64,000 nucleotides of DNA from Symbiodinium natans (GCA_905221605.1 CAJNDS010002579.1:778225-842224), one strand, 5' to 3'; positions 21,930-29,916 are shown, counted from the first letter of the stretch. The notes: generated by a model not told the origin, from the sequence alone. A program made the numbers and translations.

Positions 21930-22038
21930 GTTATAACAGCGACTGCTGGCAGGGAACTTCCAGGCGGCACGTGCAAAAAAGTCTCACGACAGTCCGTATA
22001 GGGGTAGAGAATGCTTCTTGCCACTTGCTCTAACCTTG

Positions 22039-22055
22039 GCGGCCCGCCGGGTCGC
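22039..22055 (+). ncRNA. 17-nt hairpin module
   Basis: GCGGCCC-GCC-GGGTCGC, identical to the copy at 20050-20066. Confidence 0.75.
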
Positions 22056-22091
22056 TGCCGCGCTTCTGTGTTGGAGTGTAGAGTCACGCCC

Positions 22092-22108
22092 GCGGCTCGC
22101 TGGGTCGC
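22092..22108 (+). ncRNA. 17-nt hairpin module
   Basis: GCGGCTC-GCT-GGGTCGC: complete stem with two wobble pairs. Only 36 bases separate it from the previous copy. Confidence 0.75.
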
Positions 22109-22257
22109 TGCAGGCGTCCTGGCATGCAGCATGGCAGGGCTTCTGCTTGGGTGCTCACCGCAGCCGCGCTAACAGCCAAACTGCGCAGTGTAGGTGTGGC
22201 ATGAGTTACTGCACCTCCTCTCCTTGCCGGGGACAAAGAATGTCCAATGACTCCGAA

Positions 22258-22372
22258 ACCCAAAACCCTATAAACCCTAAACCTTAAACCCTTTAAACCC
22301 TAAACCGTGGAACCTTATAACCCTAAACCCTAAACCCTAAACCCTAAATCCTAAACCCTAAACCTGAAAAAA
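22258..22372 (-). repeat. Telomere-like block inside the transposon
   Basis: Decayed CCCTAAA units mixed with CCCTATAA, CCTTAAA and one AAATCCTAAA. This is the largest telomere-like block inside the element. Confidence 0.85.
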
Positions 22373-22613
22373 AAGTACCTCCTTTAGAAATACGATTTTC
22401 AAAACTGTTGTTTTTTATTTGTTTGGCTTGTTTTTGTCTGTGTTTTCCATGTCATTCGGTTGTTTTTTGTTTTTTCTGTTGGTTTTGGTTCTGCTTTTCC
22501 CTCGGGTTGGTGTTTCAAAAGTCCCGAAACCCTAAACCCTATAAACCTATGTAACCTGCAGTGCAACTGCTCGGACGAGGTGCTGGAGAAAAAAAGAGTG
22601 TGTGAGCGCCAGC

Positions 22614-22630
22614 GCGGCTCACTGGGTCGC
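22614..22630 (+). ncRNA. 17-nt hairpin module
   Basis: GCGGCTC-ACT-GGGTCGC: complete stem, two wobble pairs. Confidence 0.75.
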
Positions 22631-22784
22631 TTGGCCTGATCCAGGGAGTTTTGCGTCGCAGTCCCATGGCACGAGCATGCACACTGTGGGGTCTCTGTTC
22701 AGAAGCAGGCACGGTAGATATCTCCAGCTCTAAGATGGGTTCCTGAATAAAGCTTTTGCTCATCCGTGCTTGCGGGCTACAGCG

Positions 22785-22801
22785 GCGGTCCGGAGGGCCG
22801 C
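22785..22801 (+). ncRNA. 17-nt hairpin module
   Basis: GCGGTCC-GGA-GGGCCGC: complete stem. The fifth pair is U-G here instead of C-G. Confidence 0.75.
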
Positions 22802-23109
22802 TGCAGCAGCAGCTTTGCCTATAGCACTCTGCCCCGCTGCTCTCCTCTTCTGAGTTCTGGAATCTTCGAAGTAGTACGGGCTCTGTAGCAGCAGTTTCGC
22901 TTCTGTGACACTCGGGACTTCTCTCTTCCCAGCCTGAGCAGAGCCCAAGTCCATAGTCTCCTGCTTCTTCGAGCTGCCCGAGTCTCTGCTCTTTCGGACC
23001 GGCCTTACTGCCAGCAGTCTCACGGGAGATGAAAAACTACACCCTCTACTCGCCCCCCAAGGGCAGGGAAAGTGTAGTCAGGTAGGCCCGCTGCCTCCCG
23101 CTGCCTTCC

Positions 23110-23143
23110 GCTGCCTTTGCCCAGACCCCCAGGCAAAGGCAGC
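23110..23143. repeat. Perfect 12-bp inverted repeat upstream of the zinc-ribbon gene
   Basis: GCTGCCTTTGCC (23110-23121) and GGCAAAGGCAGC (23132-23143) with a 10-nt loop, inside a stretch of repeated GCTGCCT words. It is 215 bases before the start codon at 23358. Confidence 0.85.
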
Positions 23144-23357
23144 GGGGGACAGTTTCTCGAAGCCCTGCAGACTTCCCGGCCCGGCTGCCTTGGAGGCAGC
23201 AGGCCCCTGCTGCCTCCCGCTGCCTTCTGCTGCCTTTCGCCCGGGGTCCGTTTCTGTCCAGTTTTGCCTCAGCAATAGTCCCAAATCCTCTCTTTGCTGC
23301 AGCTGCTTGCTCGCCAGCCTCTGTCTGTAGCACCTCTCCCTGCCCTTCCTTGGCCTC

Positions 23358-24356
23358 ATGCCGGTGTGCTCCAAGTGCGGCACAGAGCAGGTGGAGGGCA
23401 GGCAGAAGAGCAGTGTCAGCTGGGTCTGTGTGTCCTGCGACAGGCTGCAGAGTTACCTGGCAAAGCTGCAGACACCTGCCAGTTTCGACAACCTCTCCTC
23501 CGACGACTTGGCCACCTTTTACAAGCAAGCCTCGGCCATGAAGGAGAACGGCCGCTTCAAGTTCGACCGCGTTCGTGCCGCCATGACTCAGACAATCTCC
23601 AGGACGCTGGAGCGTAGCTCCGGGGAGACCTCCTTCAGTCCTTTTTATCCTTTATCAGTATGGCAACAAAAAGGATATGATGTCCAGCGCATCCAGCAGC
23701 ACGGAACCAAGCGCGAGTCGAAGCAACTTGGAGACACCTGGTCCGTGCGTTTGGAAGCCGAGACATCGGCCACCCTGCTCAAGCAGGCGCAGGCCGTGAC
23801 GGCCACCCTGTCGCTTCGTCCGCGACACAAGCCCGGCAACGTTGCCGAGCCTGCCCTAGAGGAGGTGCTGGAGGCCGAGCTGTCCGACGAGCAGTCCGGC
23901 AAGAGCGAGCAGAACGGCAAAGCCAAGGGCCAGAAACGCAAGCGGCAGCAGTCCAAACTGGACAGAGCCATGGAGAAGGCCAAGAAGGTCGAGCTGTCCT
24001 CCTGCACGCGCTTGGCCACCAGGGTTGTCTCGCAGGTGACCATGCTGGCGTCCCGCAAGCAGTACAAGGACGAGCCCAGTCTCGAGACGCTTCTCGGCTA
24101 CAAGACGTCCGCCCTGCGCTTCCTGGACACGAACAAGCTCGAGCACATGACCTTTCGGGAGACGGACTACCAGGCCGCGCATGGTGTTTTGCTGGCCAGC
24201 TGCAAGAAGGCCGCCAAGGCCAAGAGCAAGAGGAAGCCAGCCGTGGACCTGCCGAAAGAGGTTGCCAAAGAGCAGAAGGACGGCGAGGACGCCGAGCCCA
24301 AAGAGAAGCCCGAAGAGCCCGAACAGCACGCGCCTTTCGACCCTGACGACGACTGA
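23358..24356 (+). CDS. 332-aa zinc-ribbon protein with basic/acidic tail
   Basis: Single frame from ATG 23358. The N-terminus holds a compact zinc-ribbon pattern, C4-x2-C7 and C24-x2-C27, with W22 just before the second pair. A helical stretch follows (about 45-90), then the segment FYPLSVWQQKGYD (96-108). From memory this P-L-S-V-W-x3-G-Y-D signature behind an N-terminal zinc ribbon recurs among predicted dinoflagellate proteins; I know of no assigned function. Residues 185-212 are lysine-rich and may be a nuclear signal. The tail (300-332) is Glu/Asp/Lys-rich. Within the transposon it is a candidate nucleic-acid-binding accessory protein. There are no in-frame breaks. The long minus-strand frames across it are shadows of GC-rich codon positions. 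Confidence 0.8.
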   Translation: MPVCSKCGTEQVEGRQKSSVSWVCVSCDRLQSYLAKLQTPASFDNLSSDDLATFYKQASAMKENGRFKFDRVRAAMTQTISRTLERSSGETSFSPFYPLSVWQQKGYDVQRIQQHGTKRESKQLGDTWSVRLEAETSATLLKQAQAVTATLSLRPRHKPGNVAEPALEEVLEAELSDEQSGKSEQNGKAKGQKRKRQQSKLDRAMEKAKKVELSSCTRLATRVVSQVTMLASRKQYKDEPSLETLLGYKTSALRFLDTNKLEHMTFRETDYQAAHGVLLASCKKAAKAKSKRKPAVDLPKEVAKEQKDGEDAEPKEKPEEPEQHAPFDPDDD

Positions 24357-24640
24357 GAAGCTGGGCCCTTCTTCTTTCCTGCCTCCGAGTCCTCACTCCG
24401 GAAGGGCATGCACAATTCAGCGACTGCGGTCGCGCGCTTTTCAGCACGCGACGCATTAATTTGCCTCGCCTTGTTTTCATCACCATCGCAAAGCATTGGC
24501 TTGAGTGCAGTTTCACGCATTGCATGCGTGTGCAGACATGACACGACCTGGCAGCATTGCTGGAAGCGCTTCGAGTAGTGAACACGCATACTTGACGGCG
24601 GCGGGCGCTGTGGCTCGCTGTGGCTCGCTGAGTGGATGCG

Positions 24641-24678
<38 letters not shown>

Positions 24679-24784
24679 CTGAAGCAGGAACGATAGCCCT
24701 GCCTATGTCCTGCGCAGCATTCATGCTTGCTTTGTATTTACAGCCACTTGCTCGAGTATCGGTGACACTGCATGCAGAGCAGTC
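24357..24784. other. Spacer with an AT microsatellite
   Basis: Contains (TA)n at about 24643-24676 and a degenerate tandem of GTGGCTCGCTG that is only loosely related to the hairpin family. No gene seen. Confidence 0.55.
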
Positions 24785-25195
24785 ATGCCCGGCTTCTCTA
24801 GATCCTGGCGCATGGAGGAAGGTCGTGTTCGACTCTTCTATGGCAAAGAGCACATGGACTGCATGAACATCGCACATGCCTTTGCCTTGCAGAAGAACAG
24901 CGAGGTGGCACTGGAGCTTCTGGGTGAGAATGTACGCAAGCGCTACCGAACGGGCGGCTCGTATGCAGTCAGCGGCTCGAGTACGCAGAAGATGCTGGAG
25001 CAGACGCCCGTCCGCCAGAAGGTGAAGGCCGAGCCCGAGGCAACCGACAAGAGCGAGCAGAAAGAGGACTCCCCGCCGCCGCGCTCCGACGTGACGCTCA
25101 TCCCTGCGTCCCAGCCGCGCAGCCCGTGGCTGGCCAAGGACGCTCAAGAGCGCCTGCGCAAGATGCTTCGCAAGAGGAAGACTGGCGAGACCTAA
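24785..25195 (+). CDS. 136-aa protein, unknown
   Basis: The frame is open from ATG 24785; a second in-frame ATG at 24812 (MEEGRVRLFYGKEH) would give 127 residues and is equally possible. The first half is likely folded, with an amphipathic segment around DCMNIAHAFALQKNSEVAL. The second half is a charged, Pro/Ser-rich linker ending in a strongly basic helix (AQERLRKMLRKRK). This layout fits a small nuclear or DNA-associated protein, but I recognise no domain. It lies between the zinc-ribbon gene and the double Cys/His gene, same strand, with a canonical hairpin 132 bases after its stop. Confidence 0.6.
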   Translation: MPGFSRSWRMEEGRVRLFYGKEHMDCMNIAHAFALQKNSEVALELLGENVRKRYRTGGSYAVSGSSTQKMLEQTPVRQKVKAEPEATDKSEQKEDSPPPRSDVTLIPASQPRSPWLAKDAQERLRKMLRKRKTGET

Positions 25196-25327
25196 ACTCC
25201 TGGACTCCTCGATGGCGACTTGGCGGCAGGGACGTATACACGCAGCAGAAGACTGCATGTGCTTCCATGGACATGGCGGCAGGGCAAAATCAGATCGCTC
25301 GCTGATTTCCGTGGCCGCTGTCACATG

Positions 25328-25344
25328 GCGGCTCGCCGGGTCGC
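25328..25344 (+). ncRNA. 17-nt hairpin module
   Basis: GCGGCTC-GCC-GGGTCGC: complete stem, two wobble pairs. Confidence 0.75.
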
Positions 25345-25490
25345 TTGTGCTTTCGAGTGCTTGCGCGGGGGGGGGGGGGCATGTTTAAGTTGCATTGCCG
25401 GGCTCGAATGTGTGGCACGGAAAATGGATGCATGTCTTGCAGCACGGCTCGAGCCTTGCGCGTGCGTGCATGTACAGAGACCCATGCGAC

Positions 25491-25826
25491 ATGAGCGCTC
25501 TCACGCATGCACTGCGGCCAGACTGCATGACGCATGGCTGCGACCGCAAGCCGGGGCACGGCTTCCGACACTGCTGCTCGCGCTGCGCGGGCTCTGGTGG
25601 AGCTGAACACAGCCACCGCTGCTTGAGCCGGCAGCAGAGGACGGCAGCGCCATCCTTTTGCTGGAGTACAGGGTGCTGTCGTCATGTCCAAGGGGGTCGA
25701 CTGCACTGCTGCTCTGGCTGCCGCAAGGGCCAAACGCACTCGGCTCGCTGCTGGACGAGACAGCAGGCAGTGGCTGCGCCCATGCCAGGCGGAACCATAG
25801 TCAGCTTCTTCGAGTCCGTTGACTAA
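25491..25826 (+). CDS. 111-aa protein with two tandem Cys/His modules
   Basis: From ATG 25491 the protein holds two copies of one metal-binding-like module. Module 1 has C12-x4-C17-x10-CC(28,29)-x2-C32-x7-H40-x3-C44 followed by RQQ. Module 2 has C57-x4-C62-x10-CC(73,74)-x2-C77-x5-H83-x3-C87, also followed by RQQ. Both share GC near the start, HCCS in the middle and HS-x-RC at the end. The equal spacing shows an internal duplication of about 45 residues. This strongly supports a real coding frame even though it is short. Upstream in-frame ATGs (near 25428 and 25470) could lengthen it. I do not know a name for the module. From memory, single or multiple copies with the same HCCS-type core occur in other dinoflagellate predictions. 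A role in nucleic-acid or protein binding is an inference. Confidence 0.7.
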   Translation: MSALTHALRPDCMTHGCDRKPGHGFRHCCSRCAGSGGAEHSHRCLSRQQRTAAPSFCWSTGCCRHVQGGRLHCCSGCRKGQTHSARCWTRQQAVAAPMPGGTIVSFFESVD

Positions 25827-25952
25827 GCGGTGCCTCTGGTCTTGCTAATGCTCCTATATGTGTATAGAACATGACACGGCTAATGCAAGCTGCGCAGCAG
25901 GAGAAACAAAAACTCTCAAGTGCCTTTTGTGTATATAGCGTCCTGCGTCTGG

Positions 25953-25969
25953 GCGGCCCTCTGGGTCGC
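25953..25969 (+). ncRNA. 17-nt hairpin module
   Basis: GCGGCCC-TCT-GGGTCGC: complete stem with one G-U pair. Confidence 0.75.
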
Positions 25970-26027
25970 CGCCGTGCCAGTATATATATGGAAGGTTGCC
26001 TGCGTGTCTGTACACGTACATAACAAG

Positions 26028-26044
26028 GCGGCTCTGCGGGCCGC
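26028..26044 (+). ncRNA. 17-nt hairpin module
   Basis: GCGGCTC-TGC-GGGCCGC: complete stem with one U-G pair, 74 bases before the start codon of the next gene. Confidence 0.75.
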
Positions 26045-26117
26045 CTGCTTGACTGTGCAAGCCCTCGCTGCTGCAGCCAGGTATACCCGTCCCACCGGCA
26101 GCTGTGCTTGCTCAAAC

Positions 26118-26908
26118 ATGGACGGTGACGGTGGGAGGCCATGGAAGCGCCCGCGTGAGCTGCCGCCGCCGCCGCAGGAAGACTGGTGGGGCCGGCAAGG
26201 CTGGCAAGGCTGGCAAGGCTGGCACGAAGGCCCTTCTGACGCATGTCCTGCATGCGCGGATAGGCACATATATACTGGCGGCCCTCCGGGTCGCTGTGTA
26301 TATATACTCGCGCGTATCTGCATGAAGAGACAGATATATTGATATGTACACACTATATATAATATATGAATCTCTATATATATAGTCTCTATATATATAT
26401 ACATATATAGATCGGTTCCGTTCTAAATATTCTTTGCCGCACAGGTGGGGCCTGGAGCGAGCAGCCGCAGCAGGAGGTTGCAGCCGGTGAAGAGCCCACG
26501 TTGGCTCAGGCGGTAGCTCAGAGTGTGGCAGAGCCGCGACACCCTGAACAAGGTTCACCTGCCGCGACCCCTCCCGTACCAGCACCAGGGTCAGGTGCAC
26601 CAGCCGCCCCGGCTCCTCGTCCTCCTGAGCCTGCAGCAGGTGAGACGGCCCGGCCACCGCAAGCTTCGCCGACTGCCCTGGCCGCAGCCGCCTCGCAGCT
26701 GGGCGCGTCTGCGACCCGCTTGGCCTCGCCTGACGCTGCAAGCAGCAGCGAAGTGGAAGCGCGTGTGGTCGCGTGCAGGAGAGTCCTGCGAACCGTCTCG
26801 CGCTTCGCTCTAGAGGCGGACCAGGCGCTCAGGGACTTAAGCAAAGTGCTGTTCCTGCCCGAGTCGCGCGCTTGCTTGGACGACCCTACGTGGCAAGAAG
26901 AGGAGTAA
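26118..26908 (+). CDS. 191-aa two-exon protein with QGW repeats and a Pro/Ala-rich middle
   Basis: I join exon 1 (26118-26229) to exon 2 (26445-26908). The frame is kept, giving 191 codons plus stop. Exon 1 starts MDGDGGRPWKRPRE and carries three QGW repeats (about residues 27-35). Exon 2 continues at a Gly split by the intron and runs into a Pro/Ala-rich linker, then a predicted helical C-terminus (about 140-175) ending in TWQEEE. The intron would have a GC donor (AAG|GCCC) and an AG acceptor (CACAG|GTGG); GC donors are known to be common in dinoflagellates. Reading without splicing would give a shorter frame that passes through a hairpin module and TATA microsatellite. Function unknown. The low-complexity composition suggests a flexible or interacting protein. 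The splice model is an inference. Confidence 0.55.
26230..26444 (+). other. Proposed 215-nt intron carrying a hairpin module
   Basis: GC donor at 26230-26231 and AG acceptor at 26443-26444. It contains one canonical hairpin (26278-26294) and TATATA-rich palindromic sequence. Confidence 0.5.
26278..26294 (+). ncRNA. 17-nt hairpin module, inside a proposed intron
   Basis: GCGGCCC-TCC-GGGTCGC: complete stem. It is the only canonical copy within a gene boundary rather than in a spacer. Confidence 0.75.
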
Positions 26909-26937
26909 AAAAGGACCGTGTGTGTATCATCCTGCTG

Positions 26938-26954
26938 GCGGTTCTCCGGACCGC
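26938..26954 (+). ncRNA. 17-nt hairpin module with compensatory change
   Basis: GCGGTTC-TCC-GGACCGC: the fifth stem pair is U-A instead of C-G, with both sides changed, so pairing is kept. It lies 29 bases after the stop of the 191-aa gene. Confidence 0.8.
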
Positions 26955-27033
26955 TTCAAAGTTTCGGGTAGATCCACATATATATGACATGTCATTTGGG
27001 TATACATGTGAATTGCTGCATACATGTGCTGAG

Positions 27034-27050
27034 GCGGCTCTTGGGGTCGC
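27034..27050 (+). ncRNA. 17-nt hairpin module
   Basis: GCGGCTC-TTG-GGGTCGC: complete stem with two wobble pairs. Confidence 0.75.
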
Positions 27051-27312
27051 TGTAGAAAGCCTCTTGTGAGCGGGGAGGACCATGACAGTACGCCGCCGCC
27101 TGCATGCCTCGTCTAGGACTCCACATGCAATGTTCCCATATAATTAAACTCTCAACCCTATAGAAATAAGCCCTATATGGACCCTATATGTACAACCCAG
27201 AAACCCTTATATAAACCCAAAACCCTAAACCCTAAACCCTGAAACCTGCGTACGTTAAACACACGTTAGCAGACATGTAGGCCGACTCTCCTCGCCATAG
27301 CCTTGTCGAAGC

Positions 27313-29353
27313 ATGGGCGGCAAACGAGGTCGCAAGCGTCAGCTGCCAGACCCGGCCGCAGCGAGGGCTTTGCTGTCCGCTGGCACAGCCGAGTGCACCA
27401 TTGCCAAAGCACTGGCATGCTCGCGCAAGGCTGTGCGCACAGAAAGTGCGGACGCACTGCCACGTGATCTCCTGCTCGACATAGATCTAGGCGAGGAGAC
27501 AGCATGTGTGGCTCATGTCGGTCGAGTGATTCAGTTCTTCTGCGGCAAGCATGAGTGGCTGGCAGAGCGATTGCACACCGCTTCTCATGCTGGCCGAGAA
27601 TCACTCCGACTGTGCATCTCATGGGACGACACTACCAGCGGTAATGTGTTGCGAGCCAATACCGGCAAAAAGAGCTGTGTTGTATATTGCTGCATCATGG
27701 AGTGCGGCGTGCGGGATCCGGCTGATTGGTTCCCGATTGGACTCGTACAATCAGCCGCCTTGAAGAAAGACAAAGGCGGGATGGGCGCTCTGCTGCGTCC
27801 ACTGCTGGAAGTCCTCAGGAACGACATGCTGGACCACGGCATTGCCATACAGCCAACATGGTTTTGAGACGTAGCATGATTTTTTGTCGTGGGCTTCTAT
27901 ACTCCCACTGTACCCAGGTAGAGTGATATAGCTACTACACATAACCCAATCACACCTGAGGTGCAGGCGCGAATGTTTCCTTCTCCGCTGCAAGCTGTCC
28001 TGCGCCGTCTGTGATGGGGACGCTCTGAGATCCGCACTGACATGCACTGGCGGCGCCGGCATGAAGCCGTGCCATCTCTGCAAAAATGTCTTCTCCCGAG
28101 GTCATGAGAAGGCAAGTCTTCACGATTCCTGGGCTGTCGACATCTGCTGTGCTGAGCCTGAGAAATTCAGCCTCTCTACAGACGCCGAGATCTTCACCTG
28201 GGCAGACCAACAGCGAGCACGCAAGAGCGTGCTGAGCGCGACAGCATTCAGCAGAGAGGAGACTCTGAGCGGCTTCACTTTTCATGAGAAGTCGTTGTTG
28301 CAAGATCAGCTGCTGAGGACCGAACTCCCGCCGTCCAGGATGCTGTTCGATGTGATGCACACTTACTGGACCAGCGGCGGCGTGGCTGCTTCCGAGATTG
28401 CCTTGCTCATGACGCGGGTGAAAGAAAACATGCAGATCGAGCCCAGCGACTTGGCAGCCATGGCCAAGCAAAGCAGATGGTGTAGACCTGCTGGCGTGGC
28501 GAGCAAGAGCCCGGCTTGGCGCGCTGCGCTCTTTCACCCTTCTCGTTTCGGAGAAGGAACCTACAAAGGCAGCGCGACCGACTGTCGAGCTCTCCTGCCC
28601 CTGCTGGCATGCTTCCTGGAAGAGTTGGGTGCAGCCCGTCCGCAGGCGCAGCTGCAGCGCGAGCTGCACTCTCTGGGTCTGCTCTTGCAAATACGGCTGC
28701 AGCTGGCCAAACTGAAGGCGGGCCATGGCAGCGCAGGCCTGTCAGACCTGCAGCGACTACAAGTCGCGCATCAATCGGCTGTGGCAAACTGCTACAAGGA
28801 CGCCATGCGGCCGAAGCACCATTGGAGATTGCACATGCCAGCACAAATGACTGATGTGGCTGGTATGTGGATAGACACCGAGCCAGCTGAGAAAAAGCAT
28901 CAGAGCTACAAAGCTGTGTCCAACAAAAACACAGATAGCTGTGTTGGCAGGCAACCCTTCGCCAAGGCTGTGCTGTCTAGAATGCTATTTAGTTGCTTGG
29001 ACAGTCTACAGAGTCGACATGATGCTCTTCAAATGCAGATCTTTGGGAACCCGGAGCCTGTACTTCTGCTTGGTCACCACCTCCGCAAAATCAAAGGCTT
29101 CAGGCTCGAGGGGATCAGATGGAGCACAAATGATTTCCTGGTCAGCCCGCTTTGTGGCTTTGTTGAGCATTGTTGCCTGGACAAAAACGACAGGCCTTTG
29201 CTGCTGGTGCGCAAATGCACCCTTCAAAGGAAGATGCTGTTCAGCTCGTTGTTCACGCCTGGAGATGAGATCCTGGCTGTGACCGACTTTACACAACTGC
29301 GAGCAGCAACTTTCTGGCTGTCCGAAGCAGACGGCCTGCGGGTCTTGCTGTGA
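27313..29353 (+). CDS. 644-aa two-exon DDE-type transposase candidate
   Basis: Exon 1 (27313-27860) joined to exon 2 (27967-29353) gives 644 codons plus stop with the frame kept. The intron is 27861-27966 (GT...AG). Residues 14-42 resemble a helix-turn-helix (A-x3-LLSAGTAECTIAKAL). Candidate acidic triad: D105/D106 in ISWDDTTSGN, D311 in LFDVMH, and E488 or E491 in the segment after PKHHWRLHMP (465-474). A Cys-rich insert between the first two acids (C186, C191, C195, C198, C209, then C218-H-L-C221) may bind zinc. Motifs of the form 'acid-x-T-x-G-N', 'D-x-M-H' and 'PKHH-x2-LH' recur, from memory, in transposon-like dinoflagellate proteins. Distant likeness to KDZ/Plavaka-type transposases, which also carry Cys inserts, is a guess. 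It is the last gene of the element, as expected for the enzyme that recognises the TIRs. An RNase H-like fold and strand-transfer activity are inferred. Confidence 0.7.
27861..27966 (+). other. 106-nt intron of the transposase gene
   Basis: GT at 27861-27862 and AG at 27965-27966. Removing it joins a Trp codon across the splice (TG|G) and continues in frame into a Cys-rich segment that has no start codon of its own until residue 215. No hairpin module inside. Without splicing the first exon stops four bases into the intron. Confidence 0.7.
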
Positions 29354-29395
29354 AAGTACGAAAGAACGAACACAGTGCATGTCTAACGACGTCAG

Positions 29396-29412
29396 GCGGT
29401 TCCACGGATCGC
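29396..29412 (+). ncRNA. 17-nt hairpin module with compensatory change
   Basis: GCGGTTC-CAC-GGATCGC: fifth pair U-A as in the copy at 26938. It lies 43 bases after the transposase stop. Confidence 0.8.
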
Positions 29413-29499
29413 CGTATCTTGAAATGTAATCAAACAATCTTATGTATATATATATATTATATATTATGCATAACGTTATATATACACCGATCCATCACT

Positions 29500-29517
29500 G
29501 CGGCTCCTCCGGGCCGC
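29500..29517 (+). ncRNA. Hairpin module with 4-nt loop, last copy in the element
   Basis: GCGGCTC-CTCC-GGGCCGC: same stem, loop one base longer. Confidence 0.65.
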
Positions 29518-29826
29518 GGGAACAGTGTCAATGCAGTGCTGCTATGTACATGTGTGTGTGTGGGGGGGAAATATTATGAAGAATAGCGCCTGAGAACACA
29601 TTCTATGTGCCTTGCAATGTTGCTTTTTTTATGCATCCTGAAACTTGTACTGCAGGACTGAAAAAAGCCACACAAAAAACCTCTTTTCGGATGTCACACT
29701 GCGACAAACACTAAAAAAGATAGCTTTCGATACAAAAAATGATACAGAACAGACGCAAAAAGATAACTTTACATATAAGTCACCTCTAACCTAGATACAA
29801 AACATAGCTAAAGATAAGCAAAGTTC
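29518..29826. other. Right subterminal region, AT-rich
   Basis: No gene. AT-rich sequence with repeated GATAGC/GATAAC words and runs of A, leading to the right subterminal hairpin. Confidence 0.6.
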
Positions 29827-29887
29827 TAAGTGGGTTCTAAGTCAATAGCAAAACAGCCCCTTTGGCTATTGACTTATAACCCACTTA
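29827..29887. repeat. Right subterminal hairpin overlapping the TIR
   Basis: 23-nt arms at 29827-29849 (starting TAAGTGGGTTCTAAGTCAAT) and 29865-29887, with 22 of 23 positions paired and a 15-nt loop. The outer arm is part of the TIR, so the inner half of the TIR is present twice in opposite orientation at this end. Confidence 0.9.
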
Positions 29888-29916
29888 TAACTGGCTATCT
29901 AAAAGGGCCCACTGTG
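29872..29916 (-). repeat. Right terminal inverted repeat of the large transposon
   Basis: Reverse complement begins CACAGTGGGCCCTTTTAGAT, matching the left TIR at 16289-16334 apart from one missing base and one substitution. TA follows directly at 29917-29918. Confidence 0.9.

Larger units (their letters stand above)
21930..23357. other. Spacer with hairpins, a telomere-like block and GCTGCC repeats
   Basis: No supported gene. It holds four canonical hairpins (22039, 22092, 22614, 22785), a CCCTAAA block (22258-22372), a T-rich tract (22400-22510) and a GCTGCCT-rich segment with a 12-bp hairpin (23085-23240) just before the zinc-ribbon gene. An 87-codon minus-strand frame at 22760-23023 overlaps a hairpin and has no recognisable motif. 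Confidence 0.5.
16289..29916 (+). mobile_element. Candidate 13.6-kb multi-gene DNA transposon
   Basis: The ends are near-identical inverted repeats. The left end, starting CACAGTGGGCCCTTTTAGAT, matches the reverse complement of the right end over about 46 bases with one single-base gap and one substitution. Both ends are flanked outside by TA (16287-16288 and 29917-29918), fitting a TA target duplication. All seven to eight genes inside are on the + strand. The last encodes a DDE-type transposase candidate, and the others look like accessory genes. The interior is more GC-rich than the flanks and has few telomere-like blocks. Fourteen canonical 17-nt hairpins occur in its spacers and none outside. 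The intact two-exon reading frames and well-matched ends suggest a young, possibly autonomous element. I cannot name its superfamily. The gene set recalls protein families that recur in dinoflagellate genomes, but I could not check this. Confidence 0.8.

Noticed and set aside
23645-25324. Minus-strand frames of up to 385 codons opposite the zinc-ribbon and 136-aa genes
   Set aside because: They span two + strand genes, a microsatellite and a spacer in one frame and have no recognisable domain.
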